A DNA stretch of 64,000 bases from Rhabdornis inornatus (taxonomy: Eukaryota > Chordata > Aves > Passeriformes > Rhabdornithidae): positions 930,001-994,000 of the forward strand of contig VWZS01002368.1 in assembly GCA_013397075.1 (NCBI GenBank), given 5' to 3'. The position numbers were made by a program, and so were the translations under genes. The first letter of the stretch is position 1; the number at the start of each line of letters is the position of its first letter. The notes below the pieces were generated by a model. It had not been told where the DNA came from, ran no database searches, and worked only from the letters and a program-made list of their open reading frames with translations. Positions 12,401-27,400 of this stretch are shown piece after piece.

Positions 12401-15400
12401 GATCAATTATTTTTTCTTTTAATTTCTGTGTACAAATGGAGAATCTTTAAGTAGAAAAGTACATTCCATTTCATAGTTTGTTCAAAAACAAATGATACAA
12501 ATTAAGTGAAACACAGCTGGAAAGAATTAATGCATGACAGCAACAATAGAGGGGAAAAACAGTCGGAGTTCAGCTGTGTCTAATCATAGGGAAAGAGAGT
12601 GGCTTCAAAGGCACATGGATATATCTTTATTTTTCTGAAATGCATAAAAATTTAGACATTTCTGTTGGAAAATAAGCACTGATCCACATGCTTCTCTTTA
12701 ACATTAATACTCATTAAGATTAATAAGTAGCAGTTTGTATCTGTGAGAGGTGGGATTTGCAGCTACATTTCTATGCTTATTATAGTGTTATAAACACTGC
12801 ATAGTGAAAAAGAAAATTCCATCTCCTAACCCATATTGACTTCACAAGGAGACAAGCCAGGAGTCATATTTCCAACAGCTGAAAGCACAAGACATCAGCT
12901 TATCAACAAGCAAAAAAAAAGACTGCAAAAACTACAGTACCATATTTATTTCTGATATTGTGTCAATGCTTGCAATATCCATACTCATTCCAACTGACAC
13001 AGGACCATCTGCAAAAAAAAAAACAAAAAGAGAAAGTCATAATGTTACTCATAATTCCTTAACACTCAGTGTTCACAGGAACTACCTACAAAATCTTTCA
13101 ATTTTTTTTCCTAAATGTTTAGAAGCACTCTTAAATATTCCTCAAACACAGATTATGCAAGAATTTTCACATTCTTAACCAAAATGTCATGCTTCTCAAC
13201 TAAACTGATTTTAGTTTTCAGAAACAATATTTATTTCTAAAATACTGCCTGGTTAATGTGATTTTTTTTCCCCCAGAATAAAAAGTGCTGGGGAAAATGT
13301 TGTGCAATAAAGTGTGGAATCCCCAATCCCTATAGTACATCACACTCTTCTGCTCTGAGGTGCAGAGCAGTGGAAAGAATTCTTCCAGTTGCAACATCTG
13401 GTCCATCAGATGTGGGTAAAGTAACAAGTTTTACCTGGCAGTGTCATGTGGTTAATATCCAGATGGCATAGCTGAGTGACTTTCCTTAGTGCCCATTTAA
13501 AGAATTTGTGGTATATATTGTGGACAGAGACACCTAGGAAGCTGCAAAATTACAGCTCGAGAATCTTTTCTCTCAAGCCTGAATCCTTCTTGCTTCCCAG
13601 GCTGAGAAGCTGATGTTAGCTGCAGACAGAAAGGAAATTTCCCAAGGTGATAAATGGTCAAAAACAACTTAGAATCTGGTGAAAAACAGAGTGCTAGTCA
13701 TAATAAAGATTAACACCTGTTGTTTTCCCATGGGATACATCCTGAGGCCTGGTCTCCTGGATGTTTATCCCAATTAGCCAATGAGCTACTGTCCTGTTCT
13801 AGTCTCTCGTAACATGCTTTAAATACAAGCTCTCCGCTCAATAAAGTTGGCCTTTTTTCCCTAAAAAGGTCCATGTGTGTTGTTGCTTTTTTTCCCTCTC
13901 TCTAGGTCCGAAACCACAATATATTATGTCAGTTACTACCTTGCCTTTGACCACTAGCAGGAAACTTGTGATTTAAATACTTGCATTTATAAAGGAAAGC
14001 TTGTCATGAGCAGTGTAGTTAAACACCTTACCTAAGTAGTTGTTATTGTAACATCAGTATGCTCAGACTCCCATTTCCTTCTGCATGTGCATTTCACACT
14101 GTTGGGAGGAAGATCACCAGTTGTGCATTTTAAAATACAGAATTTGTGCAGAGCTTTGATGGAAACATGACATTATTCCTGGTTGAATATGTGCAGAATA
14201 ATTAATAGAGCGGTTGTACAAGGAAATTAATATTAAATCAGTGCATCTTTCCAAGCAATTGAGAAGAAGAGAGCACAGTACTGAGAAGTGCAGGAATACT
14301 TTGGGTAAGAACTCTGTAGCTGGTACTGCCCCTATCTCACAGGCACACAGCTGAAAGCCCCTCTTGGCACCTTGCAATATATTTTGTAGAAATTTCCTGT
14401 ATGGCCCTAAATGTCATCCAGAGGAACATGGAATCCAACTCCACCCAACTGAGTAACACTGAAGCAAAAATGCATCATTCTAAGACATAATTTTATTAGT
14501 ATTTTTATTTTTTCCAAAATATTTTCTATTTCTAATGCACATGTTAAAATCATTACACATCTGTCGCTCCTGAAAAAAAATCTTAAGTCCTTTGTTCTGG
14601 ATTCAGTTGAAAGTTTAAATATAATGCTCCAGCTTAAAACAGGACTGCAGGTTTGCAGCATACCCTGCTGGTAACATGAGTGTTTATTTTATACTATTAA
14701 ATTATACATAGGATTTAGAAACTATGGTTCATATATTGAAAGAAGACTTTGGAGGTTAATTTTGGAACAAAATTGACTAAAAAACTCTCAGATCATTGAC
14801 ATGTTGTTCTTCTGTTTCTTTCCATTCTTTTCATGTTTTGATACTCCATGATACATTCATTTTTTTTCCCCTCCAGGACTAAAAGCTCAACCCCTATGAA
14901 ACTTACTCCAGCTACACAGGGTGCAACAATTAACACTTATACTTATCATTGTGCTATATCATTATTGCAGGTACGATATTGCCAGCCTCAAAAGATATGT
15001 CACACCCTCAAAAAACTTTGAATTTTAAAATAATGCGATTTATAATCCATATTCTGATTTTTTTTAATGTCCTCCTGAGACTCCTGTGTATGACTGTAAT
15101 CGAGCATATTATTGCCAACTATTACATGATCATTTGGGGAGAATCCCATCCAGCAAGGCTTAAAGATGGACCATCCCAAGGAGGGGACAATGCAGTGTTC
15201 AGATGATTATGCAGGAATAATGGCTGGGAATAATCAGAGCCTTCCTATTATATTGTGATTTATTAGTAGGAACAACACCTATCCTTGCCTAGTGAGGTGA
15301 TACAGATTAGGGGAAATGTCCATTAGCAGCATTCCAGTATCATCAGTGCTAGGCTTTACACATGTAAGGGGAGAAGCTGATTTTCCAGACAGACTACTGA

Positions 15401-18400
15401 GATTAAGCAGGGATTCATTTCTCTGAAATCTGGAAGACAAACAGGACTTTGTAAATGTTTTTTTCTTTCCTGCTGAAGTATTTTTCAAAATATTACTGAG
15501 TACCACAGCAGCATTGCAGTGTTGGGTGACTCCCAAGCACCAGAAGACATCTGGCTCAGGTTAGGACATACTTTAAGCCCAAACTGACTGAACACAGACC
15601 TGCCTTGGGGCTGAAGTGCCAAGGAATGGTAGCACAGTCAGGAATAAACCATCCTGCTCCACTCACCCCAGCCAGCAGCTCTCACTGCCCAAGTGCACCC
15701 AGGCTGTCCAGCCCAGAACCCACAAAACTCCAGCAGAAAATTACATCACCCCAGATACAGCAAAGTGCTGTATGGGACGGGTTGTGCAGGAAAACAACAG
15801 TAATGGAAAGGATCTTTATTAATACAATACAATATAGAAGAACAGCTTTGCTCCAGTTAATTAAATCTGAACAACATTAATAGTTAAATGCTGATTTATT
15901 TTTTGCACGAGAGGATAAATGTTTATTTAGTAAGGCATCATAAATTTTAAAGTACTAATAACAGAAAGAGTCTGCTCATAATTATTCACCAGGGTTTCTT
16001 CTGAACTTCCTCTGAAAGGTCTCCTGTTGACAGTGTCAAAAACTGGGCAGCAAACCAGATGAGGCAGTCAGTTCCTACATTTCCATATGTTTGGCAGAAG
16101 TTGTATGTATAATGACAACATCAGAAGAAATCTACCAGTCTTCAGAAGAAAACTGAAGTCAGTCTGTCCTGCATTATTGAAGGGAATCTTCAAAGCACGG
16201 CAGAGGATCACCAAAGGCAGTGCCCTCTTACAGCAGTGGCTGTGCAGCCCAAGCAACACACATTTTAATTTTACTGCAGTTTGTGTACACTGTTCCTTTA
16301 TGCCCTTTATAGATACTCACAGTGATCCCAATTGGGAAAGCAGCCAGAAGAGTGGCAGATAGCATACCTAAAAATTAAGTTTGGATCACTGCAATGAGCC
16401 CAATGTGTAGCAGCAAAATAAACCACTACTGAGTGACATGTGTACCTACTACTGCAATGGATCAGCACTATCAATGACTTTCAGTGCTGAGGTGCTAGCA
16501 TGAGCCCTTTTTCATTTAGTTTAAGAAAACTCAAAACAATTCTGACATTCAGAAAGGCCTCAAAAGGAATGGCTTTATGGAAGGATGTCTCATCTTTTCA
16601 GCAATACTGGATAAAATATTGCAAGTAAACAGAGAATTAGAAGGAAAATTATCACTAGCATAATTCATTATAGCTTCCTAAAAACCTCATTTTGTCTTTC
16701 CAATTGCCAGCTTTGCTTTGAAGTATTACAGAATTCTTACATAAGGAGATATATTATGCTTAGATTTTTTTCAGTGCATTTAACTTCCTGCCACAAGACA
16801 TCTTTCTTGACAAATAGCTACATGAAGAAAGTGGACAGGTTAAGACAGGCCTTCTGACAGATCTCAACTGTGATTCTTGATTTGAAGGCATCAGAAGACA
16901 GATCCATTTCTAGCACAAATCAGTTTCAATCCTATTTGCTTCTATCAATAATTTTTAGACATTGATGTTGCTTTGCTGGTACAGTTTGTGGACAAGACAA
17001 AAATTGCTGGGGACCCCATTAACAACAGCTTGTTAAATCGTTTGTCAAAACCCCCCTGTTTCCATACAGCCAAATGCAAGCAATTAATGTGGGGACAAAT
17101 AAGACAGGCACCACATACAGGATAGGAAAGTATCTTAGCAAGCAATGCCTTTGAGAAGGATTCAGAGGCTGTCACAGATAATAATTTTAACATGCTCTTT
17201 CCATCTTATGCTTTGGCAGCAGCATTTTTGCAATGGGGAGTAACGCACAGAATTAAGTTATCTTGCAATCTATTCTGTATTGGCAAGACTGTTATGACTG
17301 TGACAAGATTTGTTTTCCACATTTAAATAAAATGTGCAAACAGCAGAAACAATTTGATTGAGAGAAATAGTCCAGAAGACAAAAAAATCCAGAAGCTTAA
17401 TATCAAATCTTGTAACATAAAGGAGCATTGTTAACTCAGCTCCCCAAAGAAGTCAGAAAGGTGACTTGTCCAATGTCAGAAAATGCATACAGTATTTGTC
17501 GTGCACGTTGTTTGGCAAAGCAAAGTAAGGTCCCAGTTTATGGAAGCTGGAGGCAACAGGAAACTTCAAATTAATTGATCTTTTTACTATCTGAACATAA
17601 CCACCATTTATAATTTAGAGTCTCTGAAGCTAAGCCTTTGGAGGGGTGGGAGAGGCAGGGGAGAACCCAAAAACCAAACCCCAAACTGTCCTGCATGCAG
17701 GAACCTGGGTTTGGTGGCCATCAGATACCCATAAGTGTTTCTGAGTTCCCTGGGAAAGAAAGGAAAATCTCCATTACCATGTGTATGCTGAAGTTTACAT
17801 ATTCTGGGCTTTTTACTCTTCTGTAAAGGATTAGATATTGGCTAGCTGGGACTTAAAATAGTCTTTAGACGATGATTATTGGGCATTCCTTTCTCATGTA
17901 CCCTGTGAGTTTGCCTCACTAAACCGAAGGGTGTTAGACACAGCTAACATTCATTCTTGTCTGAAGACTAAAATGGTTCATCTAATTAAATTTATAGAAC
18001 TTAATATAAACAACATTTGAGGGGAAAAAAATGATGACAGGTCTTAGACAGAAGATTGGACCCAAAAATTTTACTTACTTTAATATAAAATTTAAGTCTA
18101 TTAAATGTTTTACTAATTATGAAGCTAAGGAAAATATCTTTTAAATGTGATTTAGAATAACTGATTTAAGCATGACACTTTTCTGTACCACTCGAAAACA
18201 GCTTCCATATTCAGATATACTTAGCTGTGACCTTTTCCCAGTCTCTCTCCTTTTAATTAGAACACTTAAATTATCACATTCAATCACAGAACAAAATCTA
18301 TTTGTATAAAATTATTTACGAGATTTTATGCATCCCTTAACAACCCTATGAACCTGATCCAAGGCTCACTGAAGTCTGCAGGAATTGCTCATTAATTCAG

Positions 18401-21400
18401 AGAGTTTGGCACAGCACAAAGTTATAAAATTGATCTACATGGTTCCAGCAGAAAACCTGAGGTGGAAATCAACTTGTATTGCTGAGATAAAGCGTCAGGG
18501 TAATGTAGCACATGTAAGGGAAATAACTCTTGATTTTTAAATCCCTTATGCCAGCTTTTCTATAGAAGTATTCCATATATTATTACATCGAGGAGTAGTA
18601 TCTACTAACATTAGTTAGGAGTATTTCATATTCCAGTCCAAAGAATGGTTGAAATCATTCCAGGTTAGGGTTTTGGGTTTTTCTAATTCTTTATTGCACC
18701 TATCTGCTTAATTTATGAAGACTTGCTTGATGAAGCAGCTCAAAGAGAGACATTAAAATGCTATAGATAAGGAAAGAGAACATTCTTAATAGCAACATTC
18801 AGATGAGGGCAGAGCTAAATAACCAGCCCAGCTGAGATTCCTCTGTGCTAAAAGTGTCTAAAATACCCTCACAATTTGGGAACTGGTACGTGCCCCCCAC
18901 CATGGACAAACATAAAACACTCTGCCAGTTTTATTTGTCTGCAGATCTCTGACATACTAAGGCTGGCTTCAACTAATCCAGCTTTGGGCACCTGATTTAG
19001 GTGCTTAGAGATGGGAAGGACAGCCTGTGTTACGCATAAATATTTGTCACACACAACATTTGTGCAGCCAGGGTCTGGGGGGTGACCTGTGCAGGAGGAC
19101 GTGGCCAAAGTAAGGTGAGATAAATTCAGGATTAAAACCTAGAAAAACAGTGGATTCAAACCATGCAGGGAGAAGAAAAGACAGTTTTTATGTTGTTATG
19201 CAGCCATTGGACTGAAAAAAAAAAATTCTTCATAGTCCCCTTGTTAATGACACCACCCAGGTTGGGTTATGCGGTTGGGACATTTTCAGCCATCTGCCAG
19301 TCCTAGCACAAAGACCAAACACAAATTAACAAGCAAATGGAGGACTTATTAAACTAAAAATTTATGAGCTGCCATAAATTTTACTTGACTAGTAAATATT
19401 TCTGGTTTTTTCTGGCTTTAGGAGAAAGGAGCTGTCATTTTATGAACACTTGTTTATACCTAACTTTATTTTCAGGACTAAAACCTCACTTTGTTAAATA
19501 TTAAGGAGTTCAGCGTCACTGATTTTGCAAGAGTATGATCGTATCTTGGCAGCAATCATCACATCAAAAATTGCCATTTCCTGCCCAAAGAAAATCTTCG
19601 AGGACAAGTCTCTTTGAAATCACTTTAAATTAGTTTATTCTAAAATTTAAGCTCACCTCTGGCCCTCTCATAAGTGATAAAAATCCCGTTTCAGAGTTCC
19701 ATTATGACTCACTAACGTTAAGCTTAAAGCACTGTAGATGCCAACAAATAATACCACCTAGTTTTATGACAAGTTTCTTCATGCATATTTATGAGTGTGT
19801 GTCTAACTGAACTAAAAACCAGAAATACACATATTTTTGAAAGTAAAGGAATCTTGGCAAAAACTAAAGAAAAGGAAGCCAAGTTTCTTTAAAAGGCTGG
19901 CTTTAGCATGTTTTGGGGAGATATTTCTACATATCAACATACACATACTAGGCTCCCATTTATGAAAGTCCTTTCATTTAAGAGAGCAAACACAGATTGC
20001 CAGGTCCATATCCATCCTTTACTGTTCATATTTCTAGAAATACAAGTCTCTTTCTCAGAGTATATCATCACTGATAGGCTGCACAATCAAGACCGTGCAG
20101 GCTTTTATGGTAGCTGATAGTAGCTACCAGAATAGCCCAGTTTATGTTTTCAATGTGCATTTGTTCATTACCTACTCGAGACTAATCAGCTGTTTGACCT
20201 TGAGATCCATCTCTAACTGGTCTGCCTCTCACTATTAACATGAAAATATCATCCCAAAGAAACTAAGGATTTCGGGGGAGTGGGGCAGGGGGAAGTCACA
20301 GAAGAGGTATCAATGACTAATTGCTGCTCTGGCTTCATCAGCTCTTCGACAGCTCTGCTGCAGCCATTAATGCTATTCTGAGGAAAGCCAGTTACCAAGA
20401 AGAGACACAAGATACACCAGCTGCAGGCAAAAAAACACCATACAATTCAGGAAAATATTTCATGGAACAAAGCTAGCGTAGCTGTGGTCACACGGATAAA
20501 TATATTCAACAGGTTTGTTAAGATGAGGATTTAGGTGGCTTGGTAGGTGCAGTAATTATGTCAAGATGGACTGGACTGACACTATCATCAGTCCTTTATT
20601 AAAAACTTTTCATGCCCTCTCTCAACAAACTTCTTTCAGGCAACTCTGACTCCTTCCTTCATAGGCAGCTCTGCTCAGCACTAACTCCTTCCCTCCTCTT
20701 CTCTGCAAGTTTCCTTTTCTCTTCTGCATGACTGGCTAACTGCAACCTGTCCTTCACACAGTATCTTACCTTGTCTGTCCCTTGCACGGCTGTGTGTCCC
20801 TTCCTCCTCACAGCACAGCCAGCAGACTCCATCCCAAACTGCAGCAGACTCTGGTTCCCAAGCTCCAACTCCAACTGCCTGATGGCCAGCTAATCCACTC
20901 TTTTATGACACCCATCCTCATTGGGCAGGCAAGGCTGCTTCCCCTGCTTGGTGATCAGTACAGCTGTAATNTTCATAGGCAGCTCTGCTCAGCACTAACT
21001 CCTTCCCTCCTCTTCTCTGCAAGTTTCCTTTTCTCTTCTGCATGACTGGCTAACTGCAACCTGTCCTTCACACAGTATCTTACCTTGTCTGTCCCTTGCA
21101 CGGCTGTGTGTCCCTTCCTCCTCACAGCACAGCCAGCAGACTCCATCCCAAACTGCAGCAGACTCTGGTTCCCAAGCTCCAACTCCAACTGCCTGATGGC
21201 CAGCTAATCCACTCTTTTATGACACCCATCCTCATTGGGCAGGCAAGGCTGCTTCCCCTGCTTGGTGATCAGTACAGCTGTAATTCACTGGGAAAGATTG
21301 TTTTATGCACTATGCTTACAGCCTATCTTCTCACAGCTAGTTCTGCTTCTGAGAAGAGCAGTAGCTTCTCCTGGGTCATGCGCAGTGTATCCCACCCTGC

Positions 21401-24400
21401 CAGTAACAGAGAGGGGTCAGGACTAGGCTGATACCACTCCCCAGCTCAAGCACACATTCCTCTATAACAGGGAAGTGATCCCAAATTATCTCACAAAAAG
21501 CTACAGGTTCAAAAATTAGGAGAAGCATTGCCTGAGTCATCCTAACTCAAATTATTCCTACAAAGAAAGTAACCTCTCACTAAACCACCAACCCTGCATT
21601 TAGAAGTGGCGTCAATAAAATGTATTTTTTTTCAGAGTGCCATCTCATTCCTTCAGCACTAGGGCTAATAAAGATCCACCAAAGATTTCTGAGGCAGTGT
21701 TTGCATGCCTGAGCTGCAGCGAGCATATGCAACAATGCTGGCACCGTCTGGAGGTGTGAGACTGGCTTTGTGTGTGACACAGACTTAATCTGTGCCTGAG
21801 CTCCTCTGGACCTTCCTAGGCACACCCTGAGAGACCTTGGCATCCCTCTGAACAAAACACCCAGACAAAAAAATAACTAGAGCTTTGCTGTAATACAACA
21901 GCCAAGGAAAAAAGAATGAGCAAAGAAAAGGGAGATCTGTAGCTCATATTTTTTATGGTCTTAATTGTTACTAGAGGATTTTGAAATGAAGCTCTGTTGT
22001 CTACCCAAGCACACTCATCATACAGTGCCAACAGATCTCTAGTACTAACATGACATAATGAGTAAAATATATTAATGGCCACTGAACACAGTTATTTTAC
22101 ATTATGCATCATCTCCAATGAGGAAGGGCTAGTTTATTTATTAAAGTTACTTTTTTTGCTGAAAATCCCCTTTGAGTATTAAATATTTTATAGCAGTTTT
22201 ATAATGAGCTAAGATAATAACCATAAAAACAGATTAAATAGTTTTTCCCTTTTTCTTCAACCTAAAATACAGGTATATCTTAAAATTATTATAAATGGAT
22301 TCAGAAATGGTACATGATTTGGAGCATCCATATTGAACCAGGTATTTGGATGGCAAGAGGTAACAGTATGGTCTTAGAAACTCATTAGTCAAATTTTTAA
22401 GTCATGAGTAATTTTTAAGAAGGATATAAAGGGATATAAAATATTTCATTTGACATTCACTCCTCTGACATTTCCGAACATCTAGCTTAAGAACTATTGC
22501 CTAGCATTCATGCTACAAGTTTATTTTTTGACAGACACATGGTGCTGAGCTTCCTTTCAACATTTAGAATATTTTCTTCTTCAGTTTTCTGCACTTTCTC
22601 CAGGACAAGCTCTTCATGCCACTTCACAATTCCTCAGTACTTCTGATACATGCAATAGCCTGACTCAAATAAGGAAGAAGTTTTTCACTGAGATTTCAGG
22701 AGCCTGACTGCACTGCAGGGCAATAAAATCAGCCTTGATGCAGTAGATTATGTACTTCCAATCTGGTGACTATCGGCTTCTGATGCAGGGAACTGGCTTT
22801 TTTTATTAATTTTCCCTTTTCAGTTCATGTCCCCCTCACAATTTCCAGTAAATCTGTTCAGTGACCTTTAACACCTGAGGCAAGAATCATTTATTAAATA
22901 ATTCTCTTGCAATCTTATAGTTGAGGCACATAGTACTTTGCATAGTAACAAGATTTGCCTGTGCTGCTATGAACAGATTGATATATAAAGCTTTCAAATC
23001 TTTAATCAAAGCTTTTTATAGTTATTATTTAGGAAATTAGAGGACATTATGCTTTTAAATAGGTAAGATGTTAGAGCTTTTTTCATGAAGATACACATAC
23101 AATGATAGTCAAGTTTTCTAGCAGTCTGGAAGTTTAGCTTGCAAGTACTTGGAATATACAAGTTTCACCTTGGGCCACAAAAGCCATTAAACTCTATCTT
23201 ATTATATCACAGAACATGTATAATCAGATCAGTGGCTGTCAGATGTCAGAGCAAAGAAGTATAGAAAAAACCCATTTGTTCTCACTGCTGAATTTTAGAC
23301 ACCACATTATGTTATGACTCAGTCCCATTGAAAGAGCTTTTCTACTTACTATCAAAAAATGGACGTAGATACTTGTTGTACCCTTTTATTATTTTTTGTA
23401 TAGTTGGAGGTAGAATTTCACTGTTTCCTTCAGCTTCAGGAATTTGCATTGACCTAAAAGGAATTGAAAATGAGGATTTTGTAAAAGGACATAATAAAAA
23501 AAATTCCAAAAAATATCAGATTCCATAATCTGTGTTAGTCTCTTATTGGAAAAATATCTCTTTTATAACTAAAAGTTTATTATTTCTTTTTATACCTTAA
23601 AGTCCAAGACTATTTCTTTTTATACTCTAAAGTCTATTATTTCTTCACACTCATCTGAGAAACAATCTTCTTTAATACTTTATCTGCAAACAGGGCATTA
23701 TGGTTATAATCTAGGAATGTGGAAGGGATGCTGATTGTTTATTTCGGCATTTAAAATTAAGCTTCTTTTTGCATAATTAAATACATTATAGTTAGGTCTC
23801 AGAGACAGAAAACCTCAGAGACTAGTGCATAAAAACACTCTTTAAATCCTGCTTGCACCACACAATTTTTAAGCAGGTTACAGAAATAATCCTGTTGAGA
23901 AAAATCAGTGAAGCATAATGAGAATTCAAGTACTTCCTTTGTTCAGAAACATCTACAAATATGATCCATAGAAGTTATATATAAATAATTACAAACCCTT
24001 TCTGCCTAACCCCAAAGGTGAGCACCCCAAGACCACGAGCAGGGTGTGCTCTTCAGAAATTAAAGCACAGATGGTAGCAAGTATTTGTTCCCAATGATTT
24101 GAGAAAGGTGGGGTATGAATTATGAAGGTGGGAAGCAAATAATTAATTGACTTTGTGAGCCCAGCTGGCAGAGGCATTGTCTGTGCTGTACCAGGAGAAG
24201 GGTCTGGAGCTTTTAATCCTTGCTCTGGGAATTACTAGCCCCTAAAAGTGACCAGCACTCCTACAGTAGGTGCAAGAGCTGTAGCTGTGGTGATTTGCTC
24301 CTAGGAACAAGAATCTAAGTATAAATCATTAGGTGAGGGGCTGCCAGTGTCTCATGGTCTTTCCTTACAGTGCTAAATCCTCACTGAATTTCTTATCCTC

Positions 24401-27400
24401 AGTTCTTTCTGGAGCTGCTACTGAAAACTCTGCTCTCCCTTCTGCATTATATTTCTGGGTCTCTTGTACCTTTCCAAAGCTTGATAATTTTAATTTTGCT
24501 GTTTCTGAGAAAGCTTGAGTTCTTTTGTTAGAACACTGAGACTTTCATCCACTAGGAATAATCCAGTACCTTAAACTGGCAAAGATTAAATGCTAAGATG
24601 ATCTCACTGAATGCACGTGGCCAAATCACACTGTGGTTTTAAATGTGGTGTCCACTGGTTTGAAAAGCTGCTATTGCTGCATAATTTTTTATTCATCAGA
24701 TCCTATTGCCACAGAAATAGCTGGTTTTCATTAGCTGCCTTATAACACAATTATCTTAGCTATTTGAATGATCTTATTTTTTTCCTTTATTTTTTGCCCT
24801 GTTTTTTACTTCCATATAAATAGAAAGAATGATGTTGTTACTTAAGTATAAGTAACTTGAGTTACTTATACCCTTGAGCAATGCCAGCATTGAAATAAGG
24901 GAAGTTTCTCCTGTAAGTTTTTTCCTAAAGAAACAAACACAGTAATGTTGAGATGTGAAATATAAATAAGGCCAGCTTTATGTTGCAAAGTGTTAAAATT
25001 GGAAATGCATTTGAATGTAATTAATTTCTTAAATACTGTACTTGGAATAGATATCTCTCCTTTTGTAATTTACATATAAATTTTAGCTGAATGTTCAGTG
25101 AGCTGCATGAGTTTAAATTTCACAACTTTACTGGATTGTTCTTGAATAAGGTTTAGACGTTGTGAAATGTTAAAGAAAAACTAGTTTCTTTCCTACTGCA
25201 ACGCTATATCGTTGTTCTGCTGATCAGTATGCAATTTTCAGAGTGATCTGGTTCATTATCATTAACCCCTGTTTTCTAAAATATATCTTTAAAAATTTCA
25301 TGGAAGTCCTTCCCTTAAATGACCTGTGGTTATTCATCATTTTCCTCATTAACACATGATGTGTAGCCTCATATCACTGTCCATTGAGTTTTATGGTTAA
25401 GTAAGCCTGGGAAAGCTATTGTGGTGTGATTGAGGCTGTGAATTAATGAGGCATGGTCCCCTGTGTGCTGTTTGGCCAAAAAACCTTAGAGAAGTCCTGT
25501 CATAGCAAGCCAGCAAGGGAGAGGAACCTGAGGCCTCCTAAATGTGGGTGTGTGGTGTTACAGCCTGCTGATTTTGGGGGATGCTCAGAGGCAGATTGGC
25601 AGTGGTGAAAGATAAGGATCCCAGAGGGGTTCTGTGCCTCAAGCAGTTTGGGGTTTCTGTGTTCTCAGGGATGATGCCCTGTTTCCCTTACAGCGCTCTT
25701 TGATTCACGTGCTCCACTCCCAGCTCAGCCACAGTGAGCTCACAGCTGCACACATTTGCAAAGGATAAAGTAAAAGTTGAGACTCACTCCACTTATGCAT
25801 CTGCACCCTCTCAGCAATTCATCTAAGCTGATCCTTTAACCAATATTTGTGCTGTTATATTTAAATATATGTTTTATAGTTAAGGGAAGCTGGTAAAGTT
25901 CCTCCATTTTCTTAAAGCATGCGAAATACCTTGGCATGCATCAGAGTATGGAATTGCCTTACAACAGATGTTCCAGCAACTGAGGAGTGAACAGGCTTTT
26001 ACAGAAAAAATCTGAATATATAATTATTTTTCAGTTGAGAATATCTATCTGTTCTGGGCTGTCAATGCATAATAAATTCTTTAACTCATCAGGTTCAATG
26101 CCCTCTGCTTGCTTTTGTAAAAGCTGAATTACAATTATTTATTTTCCTAAGTCATTTTTATGGCTCAAAAACTGAGAATTTTTATGGGTTTGGCTAAACT
26201 TGAAAGGTACAACAACTGCTTGTTATTTAAGGTACTTTCTAGTTAGTGTCTTAACAGAATGGGTTAACTGGGGGGAAAGGAACATTTGCCCTAAACAGTA
26301 GTATATATCATTTATTTAGGCAAAAGTACAGTCCAGACACATGTACAAGAATATTTTTTCTGGCTGTTTTTTGTCAGAAGTTATGTATCATGAAAGAGAC
26401 AGAAACACCTTAGAACTGCAAGAAGATAAACAAAATGCCAAATACAGTCTGAACAAGCTTTTGAAACACTCCCCTCAGGAAAACAAGAATAAAAAAAGCT
26501 TTTTTTCAGGCAATTCCCTGACAGGTGAAGGGCTTCCAGATGCAAATAAAGTTGTTATTTCTGGTTTCATACTCACGCTCAGTGATATGGGGGCTTATAT
26601 GGTCTTTGCAGATAAACTGTAGCAAAAATCTACTACATCACTGATTAATTCTCTGTTTTGAAACAGACAGTACTGTCATCATTTTTTTTGGCTAAATGGT
26701 GAGGTTGAAACTGTAGCATTATGTTAGCAGACACGAAAACAAACAGTGAAGTACCATAAATGCTCTTAAGCTCAGGCAGAAAAAAAAAAAAAGAACATTT
26801 CCTAGAATTTTCTGACTCTGGTTCCATAAGCCCAGGCTAGCATTCTTTATGTTAAAAACACCCTATCTGAAACAAATGAGAACCCTCCTTCAGATGAAAT
26901 AGCACACATTTACTTATGTTGATTCCTGATAATGATAAATTTGCCTCAATTTTTTCATTACTACTTTTAAAATAAAAAAATTCTGAGAAAGCAATCATCT
27001 TGGCAATTCCCCAGATATAGATTTTAATACTAAAAAAGGGGCCATGATGTGATTGTAATGTAATTTAGTGTTAGGTGAAGTGAAGAAGTGTCATTCAGGC
27101 AGAGAGAGATAGAAAGGAGAAAAAACAACCCCATACCATTACTGATTGTAACTTATTCAGTAGAAGAAACTCTTTCCACATGTTAGGCAGAACTTTTCCA
27201 AATGGAATATCTAAGGGACCACTTGGCAAAAAATCATGGCCCTTGCTTTGGGTGCACCTCAGCCCGTGGGTTTTGTTTAGAAATATTTCTCTGTTTCAGT
27301 GCCAAGCAGGGTAGTTTTTGTTTTAAACAGCACTTTCGCAAATCCCTCCTGATTTGTGCACTGGAAAAACACATTTTTGTACCCAAGCATTATCTTGTCT

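Larger units (their letters stand above)
13009..23349. other. GABRP intron 2
   Basis: This 10.3-kb intron separates the mature-N-terminus exon from the 68-bp exon. It contains an LTR with target-site duplication (13519-13918) and the suspected false duplication around the single N at 20971. The rest is AT-rich and unclassified. The block from about 20600 to 21430 is more C/T-rich than its surroundings and could be an unclassified dispersed repeat. Confidence 0.75.
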
